A DNA stretch of 64,000 nt. Origin: Ophthalmolycus amberensis (lineage: Eukaryota; Chordata; Actinopteri; Perciformes; Zoarcidae). The translations under genes and the position numbers were made by a program. Shown piece after piece: positions 38,401 through 47,685 of this stretch. The notes under the pieces are model-generated. The model saw nothing but the letters and a program-made list of their open reading frames with translations, had not been told where the DNA came from and did no database searches. The stretch is taken from the NCBI GenBank assembly GCA_024529925.1, contig JAFEUB010001120.1, positions 3,612,001-3,676,000 on the forward strand, read 5' to 3'. Position 1 is the first letter of the stretch. Each line of letters starts with the position of its first letter.

Positions 38401-41400
38401 GGTGCCGAGTGTTTCTGAAGCTGTTCAACTAGCAGTTCTGACAGCGCTTCGTGGTAGCTTTAGTCCTGTTCGATTTCAGAGAATGAAGCAGGAAAGCAAC
38501 AGAGAAGACCGTAGCATATACCCATCTCTGTGAGCGGTGAGTCACAGTTATTGGAAACGCCACATTTTAAAATGTAAAATGCATTACAGACCAGCTTTCA
38601 AAAGTCAAAACCATTATTTGCCACACCCAGACGATGAAAGATAAGACACAAATTGACCTGATGGTAAAACAGGTGGAGTCACAGCCCATTAATCAGCATG
38701 GGTTTGATGATGACTCACGCCGTGGATTACTGTAATCGTACTGATACTGATATTACAACCATAAAGTGTCCGTTCTCTAACCTACCAGGCAGCGTTGTAT
38801 TAGTGCAGTTGCTCTCCTTCCAATAGTATTGATTTCCATCGTGTGTCCAGTCGATCATGTAACCAGTGACAGGCTCAGTTGAAGCTTTCCATCTCACCAG
38901 AAGAACGCCTTCGAGTGTTGAGGTCTGGATGTCGGTAACTTGAGTGAGGCCTGCCAAGTGAAATGAAGCAAATCACAACCATGCATCAGGGCAAAGCCCA
39001 TTAAAACGAAGCAATTTGATCAATCAGTTGTGGGTTAGCCTCACTCTCACTCTCTCCAACGGCCGGAACACAGACAGAGTCCTCCACAAGCAGGGTTTCA
39101 TTACGGAGGACTGTGAGTCGCATTCTGTGTGCATCTTGGTTCACGTAAACATCACAAGTTGAGCTGTCACATGAAGTATCCGTGTCGTTTACTCCCACCA
39201 TGGCTTCCGTGTAGGGAGTCACTTTGATCGTGTAGGTAAATGTGTCTTGGCATGTTGAAGGAATCTCCTGCGTGGACAGTTTGAAGCACTTTAGATCAAT
39301 AACTAACGCAAGGAGCGTGTCTCTTAGCAAATGTAGGTTGTAAAGCTGAATTATGAGTTTGGAAATGATGGACGTGTATTTTTAAAGGCTTCCTTACTGT
39401 CCACATGGCATGCACTTTTCTAACTCCATTCCCCTCTGGTTCAGCCACCTTTCTCCACAGGCGCAGCTTGAAATCTCTCTCTGTAGTTCAAAACAATCAC
39501 ACATACAGAAATATGATGACACAGCAACACGATAACTAAGTGCATTGAACCGTTTTGGTCTGAACTAAAGAAAACAGGACCACTGTTTACACTTGAGCTC
39601 ATGGTAACCGCTGGAAACAACAGTGGGGTGTTTTCGGTTCAACCAATAATTATAGCGCTACGCTATGCAAAGCAGATCTGTACTTGTGAACTATTAATCC
39701 TCAACTCTGTGAACGCCTGAGTCTGTGTCACCAGGCTGTCATCAGATCTCTGGAGTCATTTCAACACATGGTGTTAAAATATGAGTTGTTTCTTTAAATA
39801 TTCCCAATCAAGTCCCAACCTGCAACCCAAATGTGTCAGATCTATTTTCACTCACTGAATGTCAATCTTACACCATTTCTACACTTCTATACTTCAAAAA
39901 ATGGATCTCATTTGCGATATTCCTGACATGGTCTGTGTCTTTAGTTTATTTGCACGTATATCAACAAAACAATGAGAATCACAGTAACATTTAGAGCCAC
40001 GGAGCTTGTTGTGTGGCAGGAAACTATCTGACTGTAGTTATTAGAGCCCTGGTACCTTAGTGGCAGCTAGATTTCCTTTACGACAGACATACTACTAACG
40101 TGATCAATCCTAAATGGACTAATATTCTACAGGCCTTTCACTATTACTAAAAATAAAATCCAAAAGCTCAAAATCAATGGAAGATATTTTAACGTTATTT
40201 GTGCAAAGGTGATTTAGTAGACTGCTTTTATCAGGAGAGAAGCTGTTTGGACATTGCTCTTACTGTTTAGTTTGGTGAGAACGGTCTTGTTCTCGCTCCA
40301 GTCGCTCCAGGGGGCCTTGTCGAGAGCACAGCGAACTGAAAATGTGTAGTTGCTGCAGGAATCCCACTTTTCAATGGTATCCTCCCCGTTGCTGTTCTCT
40401 GAAAGGTTTTTGCGCCTCAACTGGGAAAAAAGAGAAAGATTTCTGTTAGGAAACATACTTTCAAATACTTGAGAAGTCCCAGAAGGTCCAATGCTGAGTG
40501 CATTATTAGACCACCAAGACAGATCTTCAACGAAAACGTCCGTTTCTCTTACCACTGAAGGAGCTCCTTTATCAACAGCCTGGAAAAGAAACGGCATCAA
40601 TTAGTCATGAAAAAACATCAGAATCAAAATCAGCTTTCTGCAACCTTGACCCTTCTTCGTATGCATCTTATGTGCCTCATATAAGATTATAGAATTTTTT
40701 TTATTTGATTTCTTCTTCTCTCATTATGTGACACATGGCGATTGGCTCTTGATGACGCAATGCTGGTCGACAGTTCACTCCATTTACTGTCCACCATTTT
40801 ATTGGAGGATTCTGATTGTGTACATTTAACCACTAAATAACCAAATTTAACTACAAATTCCCCAATTGAACGCATAAGGGAGTGTCCATGTCAGGCTTGT
40901 TTACCTTCTGCTAACAATCCCACTATGCATAGCATTTCATAGATAAGAGAATTACAGTTGCACTAATCTACAGACGTCAGCGATGACGCAAAATGATGAT
41001 AGGCGTCAGAAATCTCAATGCACCGCTCTCCATTGAGTAAACCATTGAGAGCCCAGTGGGGAGGAGTGAATGAGGGAACAAGGGAGTGATTTTGGAAACA
41101 GCCATTGGAGAACCTCAGATTTTTTCTGAAAGGTCGGATATATTCATCCCTGAAAACCAAACAAACATGGATTCACTTAAGTCCTTTGATCCAAATGTAT
41201 TGGATACAGCGTTATAATGTCAGTGCTTTTTAACCGTCCTACTATAAACTCTGCATTCCTACAACCGCCTTGAGATGTCAAATTACATGAACGTTTGCAT
41301 GTCGCAAACATGAGAATCGATTGCACACGGCACATATTACGTACGTGTAGATTACTCTTTTTAGACATGAACTGTAGGCTGTATGTTTACTCGATCGATT

Positions 41401-43495
41401 ACGGTTTTATTGTGTGAAATAACACACACTTTGGTGTTTTCCTGGCATGAGGGAGAACGTACGGATGACGGTTAGTCGATACTCTCAATCCAGTTCAATT
41501 CAGTTGGTGCAGCTGATTCATTTCTATATCTTTGGTCCAACTGGTTCATCGTGTTCTGATTTGTGATCGCCGTCATTGAATGTTGTGTTTTATTTCTGGG
41601 AAATACGTCAAATGCTGCATTTAGGTGATCAAAGAGGGACGTACCTTGCTGTATTTGACTTCACAACCACACTTTCTTGAAAACGATGATCGGTTCCACT
41701 TAACAAGCACGTGATCAGAGGAGGGAGTTACAAGTAACTGCGGACGGATCATTTTCACTGAGGGAAAATGGATACGACGGCTCATTAAAATGCAAAAACG
41801 TGCTATGTTGAAACACAAACATGTCTTTAGAAATATAATTTACAAGTTACTTACATATGTGAAATGGGTGAAATTCACGAGGGTCAGAGTCAGCTTTCCA
41901 AGTGTCAGCTTCAGCTCTCACAGTAATAGTGATATTACTAAAACACCGTATTTTACCAGCTGGGGTGATACAGTTTGTTATTTGTGATTTGCAGATCTCA
42001 GCAGGGTGCGTGCGTGGCGAGTTACTGAAAGGAACACGTTTGATATTAAGTACACAAATCAACGAGACAAAGAATTGGTCCCACAATAGTACTTACAAAA
42101 AAATGAGGAAAACACGACACTCACTACAATACAGTGTAGTTTATCTTCTGTGGAGGATCAATCTGATGCTGCCAGTTGCATGTGAACCAGTCTGGGGAAG
42201 ATTCCCGTGACTGATCTTCACGATCCAAGATACATGATATATTGCTGGGTTTTACTGTGGAGAAAAAAAAGCACATCAGCAACATTACTGCATTGCATTT
42301 AAAGTTATTGCAAGCGTCATTCATATCAAGTGTATATAAGAACCGAAAATACAATTCTTACAGTACGTTTGGATCGTGGTGCCTCCAAGGACTAGGTGAG
42401 TATTTGCACTGCTGGCACTCCAGCGTAGCTGTTTGATGGGTGAAGTTCCTAAGCGTGAGGACGGTGTGTGAGGAGTTGACAGCGCTTGACTGGCTTTCAT
42501 CTATGCGTTTGCCGTTCAGTGTCCAGAAGATTTTGCCAGAGACACATGAAGTCTGGCACACTATCTCAGTATCGGATCCCACTTCAATGTATGGATCTTC
42601 AGGGACAACTTTGCAGTTGTTGTCATGCTGGCCTTCAGGAAACGGTAATGTTGATGTTCATATTTAAAAATGGAAATGTATTATAGTTTGACACTTTAGG
42701 AAATACACTTGGTTGTTGTCTTGCTGAGAGTAAGATGAGAAGATTGATACCACTTTAAAGTCTGTTGACAGGTTAGCTTAGCTTAGCACAAAGACTGGAA
42801 TCAGGTGGAAACAGCAAGGTTCGTTTGTTTTAGAGACGCAATTGCTCCATTTGAAGGAGCAATTGGAAGACCTCAGATTGCAGAGTGCAAACATTGGCAC
42901 ATTGCAAGCTACTTAATTACAGCCCCAAAAGCAAAGAAACGCCCATGCAGGTTAAAAAGATCTGCTTTATCAGGCAACAGACAGCATATCATTTGACTTC
43001 ACAGTTGTTTTAGACCAAGGGACAAATTATACATTGTTATTGTATATTTAAATGTCATACAAATATTTCTCAATTCCAAGTTAGATTTGTGATTATTCTA
43101 AATAATATAGTCTTAAATAAGAATCATAAATAGTATATAAAAGGTCAAATAGTGTATCAAATAATATAGATTTTAATTCAGCTTATGCTGTAAATTAAGT
43201 TTTTAGTCTCAGACTCAGACTTCAGGGCCATTCTGTAACTGTAAATAATAATAATAAAATGCTGATTGGATGAAAGGAATTACATTATGTGACTTTAGAA
43301 ACATATTTCTAGCTACAGTCCGACACTTGTGCTGATAAACCCATACCTCAGTAAACATTATGTTATGAAACCAAAACAAGCATTTCCCAGAAATTACAGT
43401 CTCTGGCAAGTCAAATATCAAATATAAGAGGTTTACTTACCTTTACACATGGAGCGGGTTGCAGCCAGGATGAACAGGGATAGAAATAAAAACAT
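35024..43495 (-). CDS. gp130-family class I cytokine receptor (IL12RB2/IL6ST/CSF3R-like), with two apparent frame breaks
   Basis: A single-pass cell-surface receptor expected to signal through JAK/STAT. Fifteen exons give about 766 residues once two breaks are allowed for. Order: signal peptide (1-18), Ig domain (to about 108), CRH module of two FN3 domains (109-298) with WSDWS, three more FN3 domains (298-579), transmembrane helix (about 582-606), box 1 as VPNPAFSSLALW, short tail with a YRSQ (YxxQ, STAT3-type) motif. This layout fits IL6ST, CSF3R and IL12RB2, but not LIFR (two CRH modules) or IL12RB1 and IL27RA (no Ig domain). The Ig domain and box 1 recall CSF3R; the last FN3 domain recalls IL12RB2. 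I cannot choose, so I give no symbol. The Ig exon ends in phase 2 while the next exon needs phase 1, and the tail is more protein-like in the +1 frame. All other junctions agree. Confidence 0.85.
35583..35650 (+). repeat. Dispersed repeat family R1, 5' fragment
   Basis: TAGAGCTGCAACTAATAATA followed by ATTTTCATTG resembles the GGGCTGCAAC 5' end of the copy at 46444. It lies in the last receptor intron. Confidence 0.55.
35899..35980 (-). CDS. Receptor exon 14 (box 1)
   Basis: WNKFREKPVPNPAFSSLALW then PAPSHQE. The PxP with a following Trp is the JAK-binding box 1; VPxPAxSSLxxW is close to CSF3R and IL31RA. Confidence 0.85.
36190..36274 (-). CDS. Receptor exon 13 (transmembrane)
   Basis: DPQLITAVGVSGSIVILLVL and SFGVCCAVR, a single hydrophobic helix followed by Arg. 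Ends in phase 2. Confidence 0.88.
36275..37104. other. Receptor intron 12
   Basis: Overlapping open frames of about 100-130 codons on both strands show no domain and no splice-consistent link to the receptor. Nothing else is seen. Confidence 0.4.
37105..37245 (-). CDS. Receptor exon 12 (fifth FN3 domain, second half)
   Basis: FISLKNLNPDTYYSVQVNAT then ALTGTATSRETLFQTKRF, the end of the extracellular region. Donor GTGAGT in phase 1. Confidence 0.88.
37338..37478 (-). CDS. Receptor exon 11 (fifth FN3 domain, first half)
   Basis: DPGDVTIQVHPDAKSALVSW, SGVVVNYTVFYGIQNGPQL. SxLVSWN...YxVFY resembles the last FN3 domain of IL12RB2. Phase 1 at both ends. Confidence 0.85.
37564..37659 (-). CDS. Receptor exon 10 (fourth FN3 domain, second half)
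   Basis: PYNITVTPLFGDETGHGTQA matches the YxIxVTPxxxDGxG pattern of IL6ST and CSF3R. Donor GTGCGT in phase 1. Confidence 0.85.
37660..38785. other. Receptor intron 9
   Basis: Nothing recognised. Confidence 0.4.
38786..38950 (-). CDS. Receptor exon 9 (fourth FN3 domain, first half)
   Basis: LTQVTDIQTSTLEGVLLVRW, VTGYMIDWTHDGNQYYW and three NxT/NxS-type sites. The TGYxIDW core is typical of gp130-family FN3 domains. Confidence 0.85.
39051..39267 (-). CDS. Receptor exon 8 (third FN3 domain, second half)
   Basis: EIPSTCQDTFTYTIKVTPYT through RMRLTVLRNETLLVEDSVCV. Several Cys and N-glycosylation sites. The donor GTGAGA in phase 1 lies in a GAGAGTGAGAG tract, so the exact end could shift by a few bases. 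Confidence 0.75.
39398..39480 (-). CDS. Receptor exon 7 (third FN3 domain, first half)
   Basis: DFKLRLWRKVAEPEGNG then VRKVHAMWT. Phase 1 in, phase 0 out; it matches the position of the LxWKxxP segment in gp130 relatives. Confidence 0.75.
39481..40263. other. Receptor intron 6
   Basis: Nothing recognised. Confidence 0.4.
40264..40420 (-). CDS. Receptor exon 6 (WSXWS)
   Basis: CSNYTFSVRCALDKAPWSDW and SENKTVL. WSDWS is the class I cytokine receptor signature and fixes the family. Confidence 0.93.
40421..41644. other. Receptor intron 5
   Basis: The frame of exon 6 stays open upstream to about 40600, but it is not domain-like and the acceptor at 40421 interrupts it. Confidence 0.4.
41645..41757 (-). 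CDS. Receptor exon 5 (CRH domain 2, first half)
   Basis: KMIRPQLLVTPSSDHVLVKW and CGCEVKYSK, the Pro-rich start and the C-strand CEVxY motif of the second CRH domain. Ends in phase 0. Confidence 0.85.
41855..42024 (-). CDS. Receptor exon 4 (CRH domain 1, second half)
   Basis: NSPRTHPAEICKSQITNC and SNITITVRAEADTWKADSD, with the second cysteine pair and the beta strands ending the domain. The donor is GTAAGT in phase 1. Confidence 0.85.
42125..42254 (-). CDS. Receptor exon 3 (CRH domain 1, first half)
   Basis: KPSNISCILDREDQ and DWFTCNWQHQ show the paired cysteines and CxW of the first cytokine-receptor homology domain. The donor is GTGAGT in phase 2. Confidence 0.85.
42362..42632 (-). CDS. 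Receptor exon 2 (Ig-like domain, contains apparent frame break)
   Basis: Reads EVGSDTEIVCQTSCVSGKIF, WTLNGKRIDES, then HTVLTLRNFTHQTATLEC, an Ig C-to-F strand pattern. After LECQQCKYS the open frame gives an unconvincing PSPWRHHDPNVL then a stop, while the +1 frame gives VLGGTTIQTY, a good G strand, and reaches donor GTAAGA in phase 1. The next exon (phase 1 start) requires that phase. One extra base between about 42378 and 42402 explains both facts. A weak alternative donor (GTCCTT) would keep the frame but drop the G strand. Confidence 0.7.
42633..43440. other. Receptor intron 1
   Basis: Contains the dispersed repeat at 42685-42830. Nothing else is seen. Confidence 0.45.
42685..42830 (+). 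repeat. Common fish dispersed repeat (TTAGCTTAGCTTAGC family), truncated
   Basis: GACACTTTAGGAAATACACT, GAGAAGATTGATACCACTTT and GTTAGCTTAGCTTAGCACAA then AAGACTGGAA follow the order familiar from a widespread percomorph repeat. I cannot name its class. Confidence 0.55.
43441..43495 (-). CDS. Receptor exon 1 (signal peptide)
   Basis: ATG at 43495-43493. MFLFLSLFILAATRSMCK is a typical secretory signal. The donor is GTAAGT in phase 1. Confidence 0.8.
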
Positions 43496-44076
43496 TTCTT
43501 TTATCTTTTATTTATTTCATCCCATTACCAGAAAGAAGAAGAAAAAAGACAAAACCACTTTTTGAGCAGTGAGATATCCAGTTGCGCGAGATGAAATAAT
43601 TAAAATCGCCTTTATTATGTCTGATAACACCGACTGTACCACCAGCAACGCATTTTTCCCCTCAATACTCTGTATTTTATAGCCTTCAAGTAACAGGAAC
43701 TGAAGCAAACCCTGAAATAAACGGGAGGTGTTACCCAACTGGAAACACCGCGAGCTAAGAGGAAGTGAACTAACTGGTCGAGAGCCTCTCAGACTTCGAT
43801 CATGTCTTTCTGTTCCCGGAGACACGTGAGAGTAACTTGTCAAGACAATACATCTCTCCGAAATACACTGCTATGACTCAGTTATGAATTACACGCTACC
43901 GATAAACAATAACCCCTTAATGGCCTGGCGCATATTTGGCTGCACCATATCCTGCACTAATGGATTCTCAGAAGAGAGATTGTAGATGAAGATGAAGAAA
44001 AAAAAAAAAAACCGAAAGCAATTCAAGACATTTAATGTAAGACGAAAGGCAAACACTTCATTTATTGATGCTAAAC

Positions 44077-44080
<4 letters not shown>

Positions 44081-44112
<32 letters not shown>
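44081..44112. repeat. (AT)n microsatellite
   Basis: Near-perfect alternating AT. Confidence 0.8.
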
Positions 44113-44115
<3 letters not shown>

Positions 44116-44688
44116 ATTTGATATGCTACATCACATAAGTTATATGCAGCAGAAATCCACCCCCAGCAACTCTACAAGGACAGGAGTTCGGTCCCACGTT
44201 GTATCACTAATGTGCTGTCACACAATACAAAGTGGATCAATTGACTCAAAACCACGATAGATGCAATGCATACAAAGCCAGTAAAAAGAGGAAGAGAATG
44301 TCAGACACTCTCGCATGCCAAGAGCCCCTCAACCATGGCGTCACCAGTTAAGAGAAGAAGTCGACAGGGCAGTTCACCTGAGTAACAACACAAGGGCTTG
44401 TATTTGTAGCCCCTTATTTAGTAATTATGACCCCAATCAGCTGGTGCCTCAGCCACTTCCAGTCCAAGTCTATAATCTCATATGACCAGGGCTCCACCTA
44501 GTGTTCAATGTACATAATGCAGACTGTAACGTACTGGATGTAGTAATGGGTAAATTAGACTAAAACCATTCTGGAGAGATAGATAATAATTTAAGTATTA
44601 TTGATATTAGCAGAGCGTTTTGAAACAACTGTATTTTGTATAACGTGCAATATAGTTCGGTAACCAAAATACCCCGGAAGTAGAATCC

Positions 44689-45089
44689 GGTGTTTCGGTT
44701 TATCAAGCGACGCTGTTAACTGGCGACTTTAAGGGAACACGTAGCTGTCCTCGTGAATGCCGCATTGTTTAGTTTTTCATTAGTGTCAGAACTTTCTCAC
44801 TCGTCACTTGTTGTTTGTGTGTGTTGAAACAGTAAGGGAGAAAGTTGCCCTTTCTTTGAAATAATAAAGTTAGTAAATACAGTCCGTGGAGCCTGTTTTG
44901 GGTAAGCACGCGTCATGTATAAGTACTCTGTAGAACCTTAAAAACGTATATATATATATATATATTACGGCATTCACGAGGACAACTACATATTCTCTTC
45001 CTATTTTCAACAGCAGTCGTAACTACGCCAACAGACGCATTCGTCTGAAAGTCACCAGTTAACAGGGTTGCTTGATAAACTGAAACACC
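44689..45089. repeat. Imperfect long inverted duplication upstream of rdh14
   Basis: The left arm, 44689-44762, reverse-complemented reads CGGCATTCACGAGGACAGCT, then AAAGTCGCCAGTTAACAGCG and GCTTGATAAACCGAAACACC. The right arm, 44967-45089, has the same three blocks with a few substitutions, plus about 40 extra bases between the first block and the other two. The roughly 200-bp spacer includes an (AT)n tract at 44948-44965. The right arm ends about 310 bp before the rdh14 ATG. Confidence 0.8.
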
Positions 45090-45400
45090 TAGCTTCGGTA
45101 GCTATCATTGGTAGCTTCTTTAGCATGCTAGCATTAGCTACATTGCTGGTTTGCTACCGTTGGAATTTTAGTCGATCCGTTTGTTTTCAGCCCACTTGTT
45201 TAACATAATGTTGGTTGTGTAAACGATTTTTTTTACAATACAATACCTATAATATATAGTGAAACACTGCTCGTTAAGTTGACATATTTGCGTGTGGAGC
45301 ATTTCCGGGGTGATTTTATAACTTTTGAACACATGATACACCGTGCCACCGAGAGATTGTGTCACACTCCCCGCTGACCTGTCCCCCGGCCCCAGCGTTC

Positions 45401-45754
45401 ATGTCCACTGCGGTGATAGTAGCCGCTGTTGTCGGTGGTGGCATACTGCTCTTCCTGCGCCGTTTGTTCCCACGACAGAAAGCTGCACAGCTCCTCCGGT
45501 ATCCAGCCGACACTATGCGAGGAAAGACGGTCATCGTGACCGGGGCTAACTGCGGGATCGGGAAGGCCCTGGCCGGGGAGCTGCTGAAGCTCCATGCCCG
45601 GGTCATCATGGCCTGTCGGGACCAGCAGAGCGCCGAGGAGGCGGCGGAGGACATCAAGAAACAAGCGGGACCAGAGCAGGGGGAGGTGGTCATCAAACAC
45701 CTGGACCTCGCTTCTCTTACATCAGTCCGGAAATTTTGTGAGGAAATCCAAGAG
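45401..45754 (+). CDS. rdh14: rdh14 exon 1
   Basis: 118 codons from MSTAVIVAAVVGGG to CEEIQE, with the membrane anchor and TGANCGIG. The donor is GTAAAA, an acceptable but not strong site. Confidence 0.93.
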
Positions 45755-47445
45755 GTAAAATGAGATGATAGGCTACTACAATAGATGGAGAAGTTAGCTT
45801 TTTTTCCAGCTGAGTTGACAGTTTGTTTAGCTGCTAGATACCAATCAGTTTAGCTTTTTAAATGACCGACTGTCTAGTTCATTCCAGCCATTGTCATGTC
45901 CAATACTAAGGAGAGCTTTGCATGCACTTTAGCTGCAACGGGGACTGTCCATGGTGCTGAACTTCAGTATTGATCCTTACCAGTTTATTTATTTGATAAG
46001 GGACAGTGCACATTAATAAAACATTCCTGTAAATGCGCCAGAGTTAACCAAGAGGCTATTTGTCATCTGTAGTCCCAGGGCAGTTGTTACAAAGTCACCT
46101 TAAAAACTGAATATAACATTAAATTGACAAAGTTATGCAATATTTACCCTTTACAAAGCATGCAGAAACAATGCAAGAAGAGGGAGTATTACTATAAGTA
46201 GAAACATTATTCAGGACACTCTTATACTACATTGTCAAGTACTAACAGGACGTGCAACACAGAGGCTCAAACAACACATACAAAGCCAATAAATGAGTGA
46301 AAATTATGTTTAAATAGAAACAATTAATAAATACCATAGATGTCAGTGTGATCACCTATAATGAGAGTCTGACAACAGTCACTTAAGCTGAGCCAAACAT
46401 CCTTTTGATTCTTCATTCAGTACAAGTCAGATTACAAAAATAAGGGCTGCAACCAGCGATTGATCATTTTTGTGAATAAAACACACAAAAAAGTGTCCGT
46501 CACAATTCTCTAAAGCCCAATGTAACATCTTCAAATGTCTTGTTTTGTCCAACCAATCAATTTACTATATTGTAAAACAAAGAAAAGCAGGAAGTTGTGA
46601 CATTTGAAAACCTAGAACCATCGAATATTTGATTAAACATTACTGAAACTATTTATCAATTATCAAACCAGTTATATCCAGCTCTATGTTACTATTATAG
46701 CATATTGTTTATTAATGAAGAAATATTTACATTTCCTTTCATTTATATGCAAAGGTGTTTTAGTCGTTGATGTCATCAAGTTTGAATTTAGCAGTTTTAA
46801 ATGATTTAAATTTCTCTGACCCTTAAGGAGGAATCCAGGATTGACGTGCTCATCAACAACGCAGGAGTCTACCAGTGTCCCTACACAAAGACAGAAGATG
46901 GTTTTGAAATGCAGCTGGGTGTGAATCACCTGGGTCACTTCCTCCTCACCCGCCTCCTGCTGGACCTCTTGAAGACCTCGGCTCCCAGCCGCATCGTCGT
47001 GGTTTCCTCGAAGCTTTACAAGAGCGGCCACATCAACTTCGATGACCTGAATAGCGAAAGCCAATACGATAAGGCCTTCTGCTACAGTCAGAGCAAGTTG
47101 GCCAACTTGCTGTTCACGCTCGAACTGGCTCGCGAGCTGGAGGGCACGGGGGTCACGGTCAACGCTCTCACCCCAGGCATCGTGAGGACCAGACTGGGCA
47201 GGCATGTTCAAATCCCTCTCCTGGCGAAGCCGCTGTTCTACCTCGCCTCGCAGGTCTTTTTTAAGAGTCCATTGGAGGGGGCCCAGACTCCTCTCTATCT
47301 GGCCTGCTCCCCTGAGGTGGAGGGAGTGTCGGGGAAGTGTTTCGCGAACTGTAAGGAGGAGGAGCTGATGGCCAAAGCTACCGATGAGCAGGCAGCCAAG
47401 AAACTGTGGGACTTAAGCAGCAGGATGGTTGGACTCCCTAACTGA
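45401..47445 (+). CDS. rdh14: Retinol dehydrogenase 14 (short-chain dehydrogenase/reductase)
   Basis: A membrane-anchored NADP(H)-dependent SDR; mammalian RDH14 interconverts retinol and retinal. Two exons (45401-45754, 46828-47445) join in phase 0 to give 323 residues; human RDH14 is 336. An N-terminal hydrophobic anchor (about residues 3-19) precedes TGANCGIG (47-54, cofactor loop), NNAG (128-131), the catalytic Ser at about 178-179 and YSQSK (Tyr204, Lys208). QCPYTKTEDGFEM, APSRIVVVSSKLYKSG and PEVEGVSGKCF are RDH14-like and separate it from RDH11/12/13. The ATG at 45401 fits best: an upstream GTG at 45359 is in frame, but no ATG is. Divergent from the cytokine receptor, convergent with begain. 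Teleosts can carry two copies, so an a/b suffix cannot be set. Confidence 0.95.
45980..46075 (+). repeat. Dispersed repeat family R3
   Basis: GGGACAGTGCACATTAATAA is shared exactly with 58727-58746. The following AAATGCGCCAGAGTTAACCA looks like R3 sequence known from other fish. Confidence 0.55.
46440..46675 (+). repeat. Dispersed repeat family R1, long copy
   Basis: GGGCTGCAACCAGCGATTGA at the 5' end, AACATCTTCAAATGTCTTGT, GAAAAGCAGGAAG and a 3' ATTTATCAATTATCAAA tail give the most complete R1 copy in the window. Confidence 0.65.
46828..47445 (+). CDS. rdh14: rdh14 exon 2
   Basis: From EESRIDVLINNAG to the stop after MVGLPN, with the catalytic Ser, Tyr and Lys. Acceptor CCCTTAAG. Confidence 0.95.
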   Translation, partial: EESRIDVLINNAGVYQCPYTKTEDGFEMQLGVNHLGHFLLTRLLLDLLKTSAPSRIVVVSSKLYKSGHINFDDLNSESQYDKAFCYSQSKLANLLFTLELARELEGTGVTVNALTPGIVRTRLGRHVQIPLLAKPLFYLASQVFFKSPLEGAQTPLYLACSPEVEGVSGKCFANCKEEELMAKATDEQAAKKLWDLSSRMVGLPN

Positions 47446-47490
47446 GCAGAGTACTGTAATGTGGATGGTATGTATTCTATAAAAAAAATT

Positions 47491-47685
47491 AATAAAAAGC
47501 AACCCCACAGACACTGCTCTGCAGGAGATGGCTTTTGAAAAGACTGATTGCCACCATGGGGATAAAATCATTAATTGAATGACATATTGTGCCAATGAAG
47601 TGTGTGAATTTGTGAGCAAAAGTGTGTGTTGCAGTGTGTTGAGCACAAAATGTAGAAAGCTTTGAATAAAAAAAATGTAAATAAA
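47491..47685 (+). terminator. rdh14: rdh14 poly(A) signals
   Basis: AATAAA hexamers at 47491, 47665 and 47680 follow the stop at 47445. The last pair would give a 3' UTR of about 260 bases. Confidence 0.6.

Larger units (their letters stand above)
43496..45400. other. Divergent intergenic region, receptor and rdh14
   Basis: 1.9 kb between the two start codons, transcribed outward on both sides. It contains an (AT)n tract at 44081-44112, an imperfect inverted duplication (44689-44762 and 44967-45089) and (AT)n at 44948-44965. Confidence 0.55.
45755..46827 (+). other. rdh14: rdh14 intron
   Basis: 1.07 kb. Holds an R3 repeat at about 45980-46075 and a full-looking R1 repeat at 46440-46675. Confidence 0.6.

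Noticed and set aside
40421..40600. Upstream extension of receptor exon 6 (open frame through DVFVEDLSWWSNN)
   Set aside because: A good acceptor at 40421 joins exon 5 in phase 0, and the extension is not FN3-like.
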